Part shown: one piece after another, positions 1 through 7,245 of the stretch
Layout: every line of letters starts with the position of its first letter
How positions within the stretch are numbered: position 1 is the stretch's first letter
Origin: Geothrix rubra
GTDB lineage: Bacteria > Acidobacteriota > Holophagae > Holophagales > Holophagaceae
Length of the DNA stretch: 64,000 nucleotides
Reading direction: 5' to 3'
NCBI RefSeq assembly: GCF_030268065.1
Contig: NZ_BSDD01000003.1
Coordinates: 186,001 to 250,000 of the forward strand
Position numbers and translations under genes: made by a program
Notes under the pieces: model-generated
The model's input: the letters and a program-made list of their open reading frames with translations, nothing else
Told to the model about the DNA's origin: nothing
The model's database searches: none

Positions 1-22
1 GACCTCGACAGTCAGGATATCA

Positions 23-167
23 GAGGTGTTCCTTCCTCTCGGCATCGGCTTCGCCGATGCGCGAGACCGCGCCGACCCACCGGATCCTAGAGGTGCTCCT
101 CCCTCTCGGCATCGGCTTCGCCGGTGCGGGAGACCGCGCCGACCCACCGGGTTCTAGAGGTGCTCCT
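23..167. repeat. 67-bp tandem repeat overlapping the 3' end of the adenosine deaminase gene
   Basis: Two near-identical 67-bp units (23-89 and 90-156) are followed by an 11-bp partial third copy (157-167, GAGGTGCTCCT). The partial copy is the coding end of the adenosine deaminase gene on the minus strand, where it encodes Glu-His-Leu and preceding bases. The array therefore reads A-B-A-B-A outward from the gene, A being its last codons. Each unit holds a hairpin, GCATCGGC-TTC-GCCGATGC (perfect in the distal copy, one change in the proximal copy). The two units differ at only a few positions, so the duplication is recent or homogenised. No function is evident; the hairpins could act in transcription termination or mRNA 3'-end stability. 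Confidence 0.85.
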
Positions 168-1221
168 TTTTGCTCTCGAGGCTGCCCGGCTTGAAGGCCT
201 TCAGCTCGTGCACCACCTCGGCCAGGAGGGCGCGCTTGAGGGCGTAGGGCAGGAAGGCGCTCTTGAAGCCCATGATGATGACTTCCTTGATCTCCTCGAG
301 GCCGAAACCCAGTTCCTCGTGGATGACCTGGAACTCGCGGCTCACGGTGGTGTTCGTGACCATGCGGTTGTCGGTGTTCACCGTGACCCGGAGGCCCAGG
401 TCGTAGAAGAGGCGGATGGGGTGGTCCGCCATCTTCTTCACGGCCTTGGTCTGCACGTTGCTGGACGGGCAGCACTCCAGGGGGATGCGGTGGTCGTTCA
501 CGTAGTTGAGCAGGTCGCCGTCCTCGATGAGCCGCACCCCGTGGCCGATGCGGTGGGCGCCGCAGAGGTGGATGGCCTGGTGGATGCTCTCGGGCCCGTA
601 GGCCTCGCCGGCATGGAGGGTGCAGTTGATGTTGTTCTGCAGCACCCGGCCGAAGGCGTCCTTGTGCCGCTTGGCCGGGAAGTTCTCCTCCGCTCCTGCC
701 AGGTCGAAGCCCACCACGCCCTTGTTCTTGAAGGCCACGGTGAGGTCCGCCAGGCGCAGCGAGATGTCCGGCGAGATGTGGCGCATGCCGCATAGGATCA
801 CCCCGGTCTTGATGGGGTACTGCTTCTCCGCAAGGGCCAGGCCCTCCAGCACCGCCTGCACGATGGCATGGAGGGTGAGCCCCTTCTGCTGGTGGAGGAT
901 GGGGCTGTAGCGCACCTCCATGTAGCGGACGTTCTCCTTCGCCGCGTCCTCCGCCAGTTCGAAGGCCGTGCGGACGAGGCTCTCGTAGGTCTGCATCACC
1001 GAGAGGGTGACGTCGAAGGCCCGGAGGTACTCGACCAGCGACTTGCAGTCCTCGCCCACCTCCACGAAGGGGCGCAGGCTGTCCACGGTGTCCGCGGGCA
1101 GCTTCACCTTCTGCTGCTCGGCCAGGTCGAGGATGGTGGGGATGCGGAGGCTGCCGTCCAGGTGGACGTGCAGGTCCGTCTTCGGAAGGCGCTGAAGGTC
1201 CTGGAGTGTAAGTTTCGGCAT
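154..1221 (-). CDS. add: adenosine deaminase
   Basis: Predicted zinc hydrolase converting adenosine or deoxyadenosine to inosine in cytosolic purine salvage. The 355-residue length suits the family. The zinc ligands HVHLDG lie at residues 18-23, followed by the HAGE motif, HRIGHG, and NTDNR, the Asp-containing catalytic segment. NTDNR replaces the textbook NTDDP; several bacterial deaminases known to me carry this version. The ATG at 1221 gives an N-terminus (TDLHVHLDG close behind it) like other family members; the ribosome-binding site is weak. It lies downstream of fur on the same strand but a terminator-like hairpin separates them. Its 3' end is part of the tandem repeat at 23-167. An adenine or 6-aminodeoxyfutalosine deaminase is possible from the same superfamily. 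Confidence 0.88.
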   Translation of the reverse strand: MPKLTLQDLQRLPKTDLHVHLDGSLRIPTILDLAEQQKVKLPADTVDSLRPFVEVGEDCKSLVEYLRAFDVTLSVMQTYESLVRTAFELAEDAAKENVRYMEVRYSPILHQQKGLTLHAIVQAVLEGLALAEKQYPIKTGVILCGMRHISPDISLRLADLTVAFKNKGVVGFDLAGAEENFPAKRHKDAFGRVLQNNINCTLHAGEAYGPESIHQAIHLCGAHRIGHGVRLIEDGDLLNYVNDHRIPLECCPSSNVQTKAVKKMADHPIRLFYDLGLRVTVNTDNRMVTNTTVSREFQVIHEELGFGLEEIKEVIIMGFKSAFLPYALKRALLAEVVHELKAFKPGSLESKKEHL

Positions 1222-1308
1222 GGCCTAGCCTAACGCCATGCGCGCCGGTGGTCAGCTGTCCGCCTGGCGATCCCACCGGCGCGCAGCGCGGAATTCCCGG
1301 AGGGTAAA

Positions 1309-1331
1309 GCGAAAGCCCGGCTCCGCCGGGC
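1309..1331 (-). terminator. hairpin terminator between fur and add
   Basis: On the minus strand a GC-rich stem (GCCCGGC-GGA-GCCGGGC) is followed by a short T-rich stretch (TTTCGCTTT). It lies about 90 bp past the fur stop and before the add start, so it probably ends fur transcription. The T tract is interrupted. Confidence 0.5.
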
Positions 1332-1376
1332 CTTCGCGCGGGGGCCCGGGGGTGTGCACGCAGCGCGACCCTAGAT

Positions 1377-1400
1377 CCTCGCAACGCCTGCGTTGCGAGG
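1377..1400 (-). terminator. perfect 10-bp hairpin just after fur
   Basis: CCTCGCAACG and CGTTGCGAGG form a perfect 10-bp inverted repeat with a 4-base loop, 18 bp beyond the fur stop codon. No T run follows, so it is either a factor-dependent terminator component or an mRNA 3'-stabilising stem. It works with the hairpin at 1309-1331. Confidence 0.45.
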
Positions 1401-1417
1401 AGAACCCCCGGAGAAGA

Positions 1418-1918
1418 TCAGACGCTGAGCTGGCTCAGCCGGTGGGCGAGCGCCGACCCGTCCGTGTCCAGCTTCAGGCACTCCTTGCAGAGGCCGAAGA
1501 TCTGGTGGCTGTGGTGCATGGGCTTGAAGCCGTGCTCACTGCAGATCGCCTCCTGGAGCTTCTCCAGGTCCGCCCGGAAGAACTCGATGATGGTGTTGCA
1601 GTTCAGGCAGATGAGGTGGTCATGGTGCTCGTTGCTGCGCACGGGCTCGTAGTGCGCATGCTGGTCGCCGAAGCTGCTCTTGCGGACAAGTCCGCACTGC
1701 ACCAGAAGGTCCAGCGTGCGGTAGACGGTGGCGCGGCTGATGGCCTTGCCCTTCTGCTTGAGCGCGATGTGCAGCTGGTCCGCGTCGAAATGCTCCGTCT
1801 GCGCGAACACCTCCGCCAGGAGCTCCCGACGTTCTCCCGTGAGCTTCAGCTGCCGGGCACGGAGGAAGCTCTCGAAGCGCTGTTGTTCATCCGGTAGATC
1901 GATTTTCGACTTTCGCAT
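1418..1918 (-). CDS. fur: Fur-family metalloregulator
   Basis: Cytosolic DNA-binding regulator of the Fur family, 166 residues. The N-terminal winged helix includes the recognition-helix segment ISRATVYRTLDLL, and the C-terminal dimerisation domain has the metal-binding HHDHLIC segment. Two CxxC pairs (CLNC, CKEC) form the structural zinc site typical of Fur. The ATG at 1918 has a GAGG ribosome-binding sequence (GAGGTCCCCC) upstream. It is transcribed away from the tautomerase-like/winged-helix gene at 2027 across a roughly 110-bp AT-richer gap that must hold both promoters. Fur is the best match, but Zur or PerR cannot be excluded without modelling the metal sites. Confidence 0.88.
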   Translation of the reverse strand: MRKSKIDLPDEQQRFESFLRARQLKLTGERRELLAEVFAQTEHFDADQLHIALKQKGKAISRATVYRTLDLLVQCGLVRKSSFGDQHAHYEPVRSNEHHDHLICLNCNTIIEFFRADLEKLQEAICSEHGFKPMHHSHQIFGLCKECLKLDTDGSALAHRLSQLSV

Positions 1919-2026
1919 GGGGGACCTCGGGGGGCAGTGTAATCGAGTTTAATGAAAATTCCGCGGGTCCAGGGAAACAAATGGGATGTATTATGAAGAT
2001 GTCCCTATACATATCGGAGTCCTCCC

Positions 2027-2581
2027 ATGGCCGTGGTCATCGTTCAATCCCCCTCCCTTTCGGCGGACCAGAAGCGGCGCGTGGGCGAGCGGATCATCAC
2101 CGCCCTGCAGAACGAGGACATCGCCCCCGGTTCCGTCGTGGTGCTGTTCCGGCCCGAGCGCGGTGACATCTACCTGGACGGCCTGCTGGTGGAGGCCCAG
2201 GCCCGGCCCCAGGCCGCCCTGCCCCCCGCCCCGGCCCCCGCCCCCCGGCCGGCGGCCGTGGAACCCCAGGCGGAAGTGCCCGCCTTCAAGTCCAAGGCCC
2301 GCCGGAACAAGGGCGAGCTGGAGGATCTCAAGCAGAACCTCGTCCTGGAGCTCCAGAAGGCCGGCTCCCTCAGCAGCTTCGAGGCCCAGGAGGCCCTGGG
2401 GCTGAAGGACTGCGACTGGGCTCCCGCCACCCTTCGCCGGCTCTTCACCGAGCTGGAGGAGGCCAAGCTCATCGGCAAGACGGGCCAGAAGCGGGGCACC
2501 CGCTACCAGTGGAAGGGCATCGCCAGCACCCAGGCCCCCGCGCCGGCCGTGAAGCTGGTGAAGGCCGACCCGGAAGAGTAG
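2027..2581 (+). CDS. tautomerase-like domain fused to a winged-helix-like domain
   Basis: A 184-residue protein with no clear named family. Residues 1-55 follow the 4-oxalocrotonate tautomerase pattern: a short strand, an SADQKRRVGERIITAL helix, then SVVVLF and a GDIYLDG segment. The catalytic Pro that should follow Met1 is Ala, so classical tautomerase activity is unlikely. A Pro/Ala-rich linker (about 60-90) leads to a charged helix and a C-terminal segment (about 95-165) resembling a winged helix, with ATLRRLFTELEEAKLIGKTG as a helix-turn-helix-like stretch and a GTRYQW wing. The ATG at 2027 is preceded by a GGAG site. It is divergent from fur and 14 bp upstream of a methyltransferase. A nucleic-acid-binding role is inferred only. 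Confidence 0.6.
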   Translation: MAVVIVQSPSLSADQKRRVGERIITALQNEDIAPGSVVVLFRPERGDIYLDGLLVEAQARPQAALPPAPAPAPRPAAVEPQAEVPAFKSKARRNKGELEDLKQNLVLELQKAGSLSSFEAQEALGLKDCDWAPATLRRLFTELEEAKLIGKTGQKRGTRYQWKGIASTQAPAPAVKLVKADPEE

Positions 2582-2595
2582 GTCACACTCCGGGG

Positions 2596-3312
2596 ATGGA
2601 CTGGTTCGCCTGGGACTTCGACCATCCCGCCTATTTCGACATCTATGCCGACAAGGCCGCAGATGCCGGCCGGGAGGGGCCGGCCCTGGCGGCCCTCCTG
2701 GACCTTCCCGCCGGGAGCCGCGTGCTCGACCTCCCCTGCGGCTGGGGGCGGCTCCACCCCCACCTGGCGGCCCGGGGCCTGGCCGTGGCCGGGGGGGACC
2801 TCAGCCCCCTGAACCTCCGGCGTCACGCCCTGGAGCATCCGGCCCCCCTGGCCCGCCTGGACCTGCGGGCCCTGCCCTTCCGGACCGGCAGCGCCGACGG
2901 CGTCTTCTGCGCCTTCACCAGCTGGGGCTACTTCGCCACGGCGGCGGAGAACCTGGCCCAGCTCCGGGAGTTCGCCCGGGTGCTGCGGCCCGGCGGGGTC
3001 CTGCTCCTGGACCTGGTCGGCCGGTCCAGCCTGGAGCGGGCGACGGCCCGCCTCCGGAGCCGCTGGCGGGACTATCCCGACCGGGGCTATCGGGAACGGG
3101 TGCGCTGGAGCCCGGATCGCCGGCGCATCTGGACGGAGCGCCAGTGCCAGGGCGCCGCCTTCCGCCACGACATCTGGATCCCCACGGATGCCGAGGTGCG
3201 GGCCTGCCTGGCCGAGGCGGGCTTCCGCCCCCCCGCGGCCTCCGGGGGCCTGGACGGCCAACCCTGGTCAGAGGACTCGGAGCGGTGGATCTACCGGGCC
3301 GTCACCCGCTGA
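2596..3312 (+). CDS. SAM-dependent class I methyltransferase
   Basis: Rossmann-fold methyltransferase of 238 residues, substrate unknown. SAM-binding motif I is VLDLPCGWGRL near residues 45-55. The acidic end of strand 2 follows (GGDLS), then ALPF and an LRPGGVLLLDL post-motif typical of the Methyltransf_11/25 group. The ATG at 2596 starts just ahead of WFAWDFDHPAYFDIYADKA, which resembles N-termini of small-molecule methyltransferases, and is preceded by CGGGG. It follows the tautomerase-like gene by 14 bp, probably in one transcript. Its 3' end overlaps the convergent MFS gene by 11 bp. Confidence 0.8.
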   Translation: MDWFAWDFDHPAYFDIYADKAADAGREGPALAALLDLPAGSRVLDLPCGWGRLHPHLAARGLAVAGGDLSPLNLRRHALEHPAPLARLDLRALPFRTGSADGVFCAFTSWGYFATAAENLAQLREFARVLRPGGVLLLDLVGRSSLERATARLRSRWRDYPDRGYRERVRWSPDRRRIWTERQCQGAAFRHDIWIPTDAEVRACLAEAGFRPPAASGGLDGQPWSEDSERWIYRAVTR

Positions 3313-4468
3313 AGCCCCGCGTGGCCAGCAGGAAGGCCCCGAACCCGAGACCCGACACGCCCAGGGCCATGGGCAGGCCCAATCCCTCCACCAGGGCCCC
3401 ACCCGCCAGGGGGCCCACCATCATGCCCACGGCATAGGCCAGGTTCAGGATCGAGAAGGCGGAGGCGAAACTTTGGCTGCCCAACCGCTCCACCTGATCG
3501 GCCACCGCGGGACTGCAGGGGGACATGAGGAAGCTGGCGGTGGCACCCAGGGCCATCATGGCGCCCACCACCATCCAGGCCTTGGGGAGCAGGGCCGGAA
3601 GCGGCAGGAGCAGCGCCGCCAGCACCAGGCCGATCCGCAGCACCGGCAGGCGCCCGGCACGGTCGGAGAGGCGTCCCATCAGGGGGGAGGTGAAGGTGTG
3701 GGATAAGGCCGCCGCCGCAAAGCACAGGCCGATCCCGGTGGCCGACAGGCCCAGGCGGCGATCCATGTCCAGGGGAAGCATGGACTCGAGCAGGGCCCAC
3801 AGCCCGGACCCCAGGGTCATGGCCCCCGAGAAGAGGCGTACGACCGGATTGGCCAGCAACTGTCGAAACGGTAGCCTCGGACCCGGCGCTGCGGCGACCT
3901 CGGGGAGCAGGAAGGCCCGACCTGCCGCATCCAGCGCCACCAGGACCGCCCCCAGGAGGAAGGGCGCGGAGGGTCCGGCCTGCTGGGCCAGGAAGCCTGA
4001 AAGCGGGGGACCGGCCAGCACACCGAGATTCGCCGCAGCGAAGGCCGTGCCCATGGCCCGGCCCCGTTCCCCGGAAGGGAAGTGGTCCGCGAGCAGCGCC
4101 ATGCCCGGCAGCCAGGTGGCGGCTCCCGCGACGCCCTGGAGGGTCCGGGCCAGCACCAGCAGCCAGAACTGGTGGGAGAAGGCGAACACCAGGGTGGTGA
4201 CCCCCAGCCCCGCCAGCCCCCACAGCATGGGGCGCCGCCGGCCGAAGCGGTCCGTGAGCACCGCCAAGGGGACGGTCGCCAGGAGCAGGGCCACGGCATA
4301 GCTGCCGAAGAGGATGCCCACCTCCATCTGGTTCAGCCGCAGCTCCCGGGCATAGGCCGGCAGCAGGGGCACCAGCAGGTAGTAGAGGAGCGTGTCCACG
4401 TGGAAGGCCAGGGCCGTCACGGCCAGGGCCAGGGTCTTGGGGCGGAAGCGCGGCATGCCTCCCATCAT
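3302..4468 (-). CDS. MFS transporter, drug/metabolite exporter type
   Basis: Twelve-helix major facilitator protein of 388 residues in the inner membrane. The loop 2-3 signature is present as DRFGRRRP (about residue 72), and a second DRAGRLP-like copy follows the central loop, as expected of the duplicated six-helix fold. The family of DHA1-type proton antiporters fits best; substrate unknown. Start choice lies between ATG 4468 and an in-frame ATG 4456 (MPRFRP); both precede the first helix. Only 18 bp separate it from the upstream GNAT gene on the same strand, so they are probably cotranscribed. Confidence 0.82.
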   Translation of the reverse strand: MMGGMPRFRPKTLALAVTALAFHVDTLLYYLLVPLLPAYARELRLNQMEVGILFGSYAVALLLATVPLAVLTDRFGRRRPMLWGLAGLGVTTLVFAFSHQFWLLVLARTLQGVAGAATWLPGMALLADHFPSGERGRAMGTAFAAANLGVLAGPPLSGFLAQQAGPSAPFLLGAVLVALDAAGRAFLLPEVAAAPGPRLPFRQLLANPVVRLFSGAMTLGSGLWALLESMLPLDMDRRLGLSATGIGLCFAAAALSHTFTSPLMGRLSDRAGRLPVLRIGLVLAALLLPLPALLPKAWMVVGAMMALGATASFLMSPCSPAVADQVERLGSQSFASAFSILNLAYAVGMMVGPLAGGALVEGLGLPMALGVSGLGFGAFLLATRGFSG

Positions 4469-4486
4469 GCCGCGCCGGACCCTCCA

Positions 4487-5245
4487 TCAGTCCTTCACCA
4501 TCTCCACCTTGGGATAGGCCACCCGGAATCCGCAGGCCTCGTAGGACCGCTGGCTGGGGGTGGACGGCAGCGTCGAGGCGCAGGCCACCCGGCACCCCAG
4601 CCGGGCGGCCTCCCGAAGACGGGCCTGGATCAGGCGTTTCTGGAGGCCCCTTCCGCGGAACCCGGGCAACACCGCATCTCCGCTCAGCAGGGCCACATCG
4701 TCGACCCAGCCCAGGGTGGCCCCGCCGGCCGGTTCGCCCGCCACCCGGACCAGGTACCGCAGGCACCGGGGCACGTCCGCCGGCAGGGAGAAGGGCGGCT
4801 GGAAGGTGCGCCAGTCGTCTCTTTCGGCGAATCCCGCCCCGACCACCCGGCCCTGCAGGTCGCACTCCGAGGATCCCACGGGCGAGACATCCCAGTCGGA
4901 ATCGGGAAAGGCCCCTTCCGGCACCTCCCGCACCAGGAGCTGCTGGAACTGACCGAGACGGTAGCCCCGTCGGGCCAGGAGCAGCCAGAGGCTGGGATCG
5001 GCCGCTGGACTGAGCTCCAGCACCGTGGGCGTTCCGAGGAAGGCCTCGATGGCCGCCAGATCCGCCTCAGTGATCGAATCGACGAGGCCCAGGGCCTGGT
5101 TGAGGGGGTGGCCAATCCCGCGGAAATGGGCGTAGCCGCCGCCCACCGGCCGGCTGCGTCCGCCGGCCGCCAGGGTGAAGGCGTCGTTCTGCCGGGCCTG
5201 GGCGGATTCGAGACGGCGGATGCATGCGTTCAGATCGAAAGTCAT
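4487..5245 (-). CDS. GNAT-family N-acetyltransferase
   Basis: Predicted acetyl-CoA-dependent N-acetyltransferase, 252 residues. Acetyl-CoA-binding motif A appears late in the protein as VLPGFRGRGLQKRLI, followed by SYEACGFRVAY, the usual motif B ending. The first half is divergent and could be a second degenerate GNAT fold or substrate domain. I chose ATG 5245 (MTFDLNACIRRLE) because a GGAG site precedes it; a longer reading to 5317 adds a Gly/Arg-rich stretch with no such site. It is followed closely by the MFS gene. Substrate unknown. Confidence 0.75.
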   Translation of the reverse strand: MTFDLNACIRRLESAQARQNDAFTLAAGGRSRPVGGGYAHFRGIGHPLNQALGLVDSITEADLAAIEAFLGTPTVLELSPAADPSLWLLLARRGYRLGQFQQLLVREVPEGAFPDSDWDVSPVGSSECDLQGRVVGAGFAERDDWRTFQPPFSLPADVPRCLRYLVRVAGEPAGGATLGWVDDVALLSGDAVLPGFRGRGLQKRLIQARLREAARLGCRVACASTLPSTPSQRSYEACGFRVAYPKVEMVKD

Positions 5246-5437
5246 GGAAGCTCCGAGCCGGGGCGGTCGACCGCCCCGTGTTCCTGGGTTCAAGGCATCC
5301 GGCAGGGCTGCGCCCACCGGAGGTTCAGGCTGCGTCCGGCACCCGGACGGCGCGCGCGATCATCTTGAACAGAGGCCTACTCGAAAAGGGAATCGGAGAT
5401 TCCGAAGCCGATTGGACCATGGATCCACGGACAAAGC

Positions 5438-5459
5438 GAAGCCCCCTTTCGGGGGCTCC
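5438..5459 (-). terminator. rho-independent terminator of rnpB
   Basis: Read on the minus strand, AGCCCCC-GAAA-GGGGGCT is followed by TCGCTTTGT directly after the rnpB 3' end. A tight GNRA-type tetraloop stem at this location is typical of an RNase P RNA terminator. Confidence 0.75.
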
Positions 5460-5830
5460 GGTGGATCGGTAAGCCGGGTTCTGTCTGCTTCTCACGAAGG
5501 AGGGCGTCATTCCTCTGGGATGGATGTCGCCATCCACCTCAAGCGACCTACCCGCCGGCTCGGTCGGGTCAACCCTCGCCGCTTGCGCGGTGCGCCGGCC
5601 TATTTGGTCTTGCTCCCTGGGGGGTTTGCCGTGCCCGTCCTGTTGCCAGTCCGGCGGTGGGCTCTTACCCCACCGTTTCACCCTTGCCTGTGATCCGAGG
5701 ATCCATCGGCGGTCTGTTCTCTGTTGCACTGTCCGTCGGGTCGCCCCGCCCTGGTGTTACCAGGCCCAGCACCCTGCGGAGCCCGGACTTTCCTCTGCCC
5801 TTGCGGACAGCGACGCCCTGATCCACGGCC
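5460..5830 (-). ncRNA. rnpB: RNase P RNA, bacterial type A
   Basis: Catalytic RNA that matures the 5' ends of tRNA precursors. Read on the minus strand the region carries the conserved landmarks in order: AGAGGAAAGTCCGGGCTCC near the 5' end (P4 5' strand), GGTGAAACGGTGGGGTAAG mid-molecule, AGACCAAATAGG, and ACAGAACCCGGCTTAC at the 3' end (P4 3' strand). Ends pair as P1 (GTGGATC at the 5' end with GATCCAC at the 3' end), which sets the boundaries to within a few bases. Length of about 370 nt suits a type A RNA. No protein-coding gene should be called here. A terminator follows immediately. Confidence 0.95.
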
Positions 5831-5846
5831 CCAGGTTAGCACGCGG

Positions 5847-6218
5847 TCAGGGGACCTCCCGGGCGGCCCGCAGCGAGAGCCGGGCCTCCGGACGGACACC
5901 CCTGACCAGGTCCAGCACCTCGGTGGCTTGGTGGAAGGGCAGCGAGGGATCCACCCGCAGCAGCACCGGACCCGAGGAAGCGCGGACGAGGGCGGGGAGC
6001 TCGGCCAGAGAAGCGGGGCGTCCGTCGAGTTCCAGCCCCCCGCCCGGGAGCAGGGTGATCCGGAGCGAGGGGCCCCCGCTCCCGGGCCCCGGCCGCGGCA
6101 GGACCGTGGCCAGGGCCGTGGGGAGGGCCGGCACGAGGGTGATGAACACGATGAGGAGGACCAGCACGATGTCCACCAGGGGCGTCACGTTGATGTCGCT
6201 GCGGAGCCTCGCGTCCAT
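5847..6218 (-). CDS. exbD: ExbD/TolR-family biopolymer transport protein
   Basis: Small inner-membrane protein (123 residues) of the energy-transducing ExbB-ExbD or TolQ-TolR motor. The single membrane helix carries the family signature DINVTPLVDIVLVLLIVF, with the essential membrane Asp in PLVD (near residue 16). The periplasmic domain follows. It lies 7 bp downstream of the tonB-like gene, surely cotranscribed. No ExbB/TolQ partner is seen in this window, so the motor subunit must be encoded elsewhere. Its 3' end is only 16 bp from rnpB. Confidence 0.85.
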   Translation of the reverse strand: MDARLRSDINVTPLVDIVLVLLIVFITLVPALPTALATVLPRPGPGSGGPSLRITLLPGGGLELDGRPASLAELPALVRASSGPVLLRVDPSLPFHQATEVLDLVRGVRPEARLSLRAAREVP

Positions 6219-6225
6219 GGCGGTC

Positions 6226-6984
6226 TCACGTCAGGCGGAAGTTGAGGGTGAGGCGGAAGCTGGCGGGCACCGGCCGGCCGTCCACCCGCGCGGGCTCGAA
6301 GCGCCACTGCCGGGCGGCCTGCAGCGCGGCCTCCTGGAGGCCCGGGTGACCTGCCAGCACCTTCACCTCCGTGGGAGCACCCGATTCATCGATGGTCATC
6401 AGGAGCACCACCGCGCCCTGGACACGGGTCATGCGGGCCAGGGCCGGATAGACCGGTGTCACCTGGTGGAGGACACGGACCATGTTCATGTCGATGAAGC
6501 GCACCTGGGAGGAACCCGGGGGCTCCGAGGTGGACGCCGGGCCCGTTCCGATCGGCGCCGGGCCGGTGGGCCGCGGAACCTGGAGCCCGCTGAGGTCCTG
6601 CGTGGGCAGGCCGGTAGGGATCGCGGCGGGATCGGGGACCTGGGGCAGCGCCGGCCCGGACACGGGCTGGGCGGCCAGGATCGGACCCGTCGCCGGACCG
6701 GCCGGAGCCGGAGGATGCACCGCGGCGGGAGCCGCCGGATTCAGGATGACCTCGATCACCCGGGGCGGTGGCCCGGTCCGGAGGATCGTGGGGGGAAGCG
6801 CGGCCTTGGCGCGGGAGAGGAGGACCGCCGAGGCCACCAGCGCCAGGTAGACGCTCCCCGCCATGAGCAGGCTGCGGAGACGGTCGCGGGGCGGTGCCGC
6901 GGCGGCGACGGCGTGGGGGAGGAGGGTGGGCGGGAGGTCCGGGCGCACGGAGCCCGGGACGCCCTGGGGGGCGAGCTGGAACAT
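6226..6984 (-). CDS. tonB: TonB-family energy transducer
   Basis: Predicted TonB protein, 252 residues, linking ExbB-ExbD proton-motive energy to outer-membrane receptors. It has a cytoplasmic start, one membrane helix (SVYLALVASAVLLS, about residues 43-57), a long Pro/Ala-rich periplasmic spacer, and a C-terminal TonB domain with TPVYPALARM, VQGAVVLLMTIDESG and AARQWRFEPARVDG. I chose ATG 6984 because an AGGAG site lies 6 bp upstream; longer readings to 7179 add unrelated sequence. It is followed by exbD in the same direction. An 8-bp inverted repeat overlaps its ribosome-binding site. Confidence 0.85.
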   Translation of the reverse strand: MFQLAPQGVPGSVRPDLPPTLLPHAVAAAAPPRDRLRSLLMAGSVYLALVASAVLLSRAKAALPPTILRTGPPPRVIEVILNPAAPAAVHPPAPAGPATGPILAAQPVSGPALPQVPDPAAIPTGLPTQDLSGLQVPRPTGPAPIGTGPASTSEPPGSSQVRFIDMNMVRVLHQVTPVYPALARMTRVQGAVVLLMTIDESGAPTEVKVLAGHPGLQEAALQAARQWRFEPARVDGRPVPASFRLTLNFRLT

Positions 6985-6991
6985 GGCATCT

Positions 6992-7021
6992 CCTGTGGGT
7001 GGCGCTCCCGGTTCCCACAGG
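6992..7021 (-). promoter_or_regulatory. inverted repeat overlapping the tonB ribosome-binding site
   Basis: In the tonB leader, CCTGTGGG (7014-7021) and CCCACAGG (6992-6999) pair over 14 bases. The downstream arm contains the first bases of the AGGAG ribosome-binding site. The hairpin could limit translation initiation, or the palindrome could be an operator. The remaining gap to the next gene (7022-7245) shows nothing else I can name. Confidence 0.35.
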
Positions 7022-7245
7022 CCGCAAGGATGCGGCAACGGCAATCCCGGGCCCTGGATCGCACGTCGGCTGAGGGGTCCAAAGATCGCTTGGAAGAGGT
7101 ATCGGCCTCGTGGAAGGCCCGTCAACCCTGGCTCCGCAGATGTTACGAGAGGCTGATGATCGGCGGCCTCCGCCACCACCGCGTCACGGATCCGCCGCTC
7201 CCGCGGATCGTTCGGGCGCCACGGGGCCCTTGCGTCACGGCCGCC

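Noticed and set aside
1919-2026. Fur box search in the fur/2027 intergenic region
   Set aside because: AT-richer and promoter-like, but I saw no convincing 19-bp Fur box by eye, so none is claimed.
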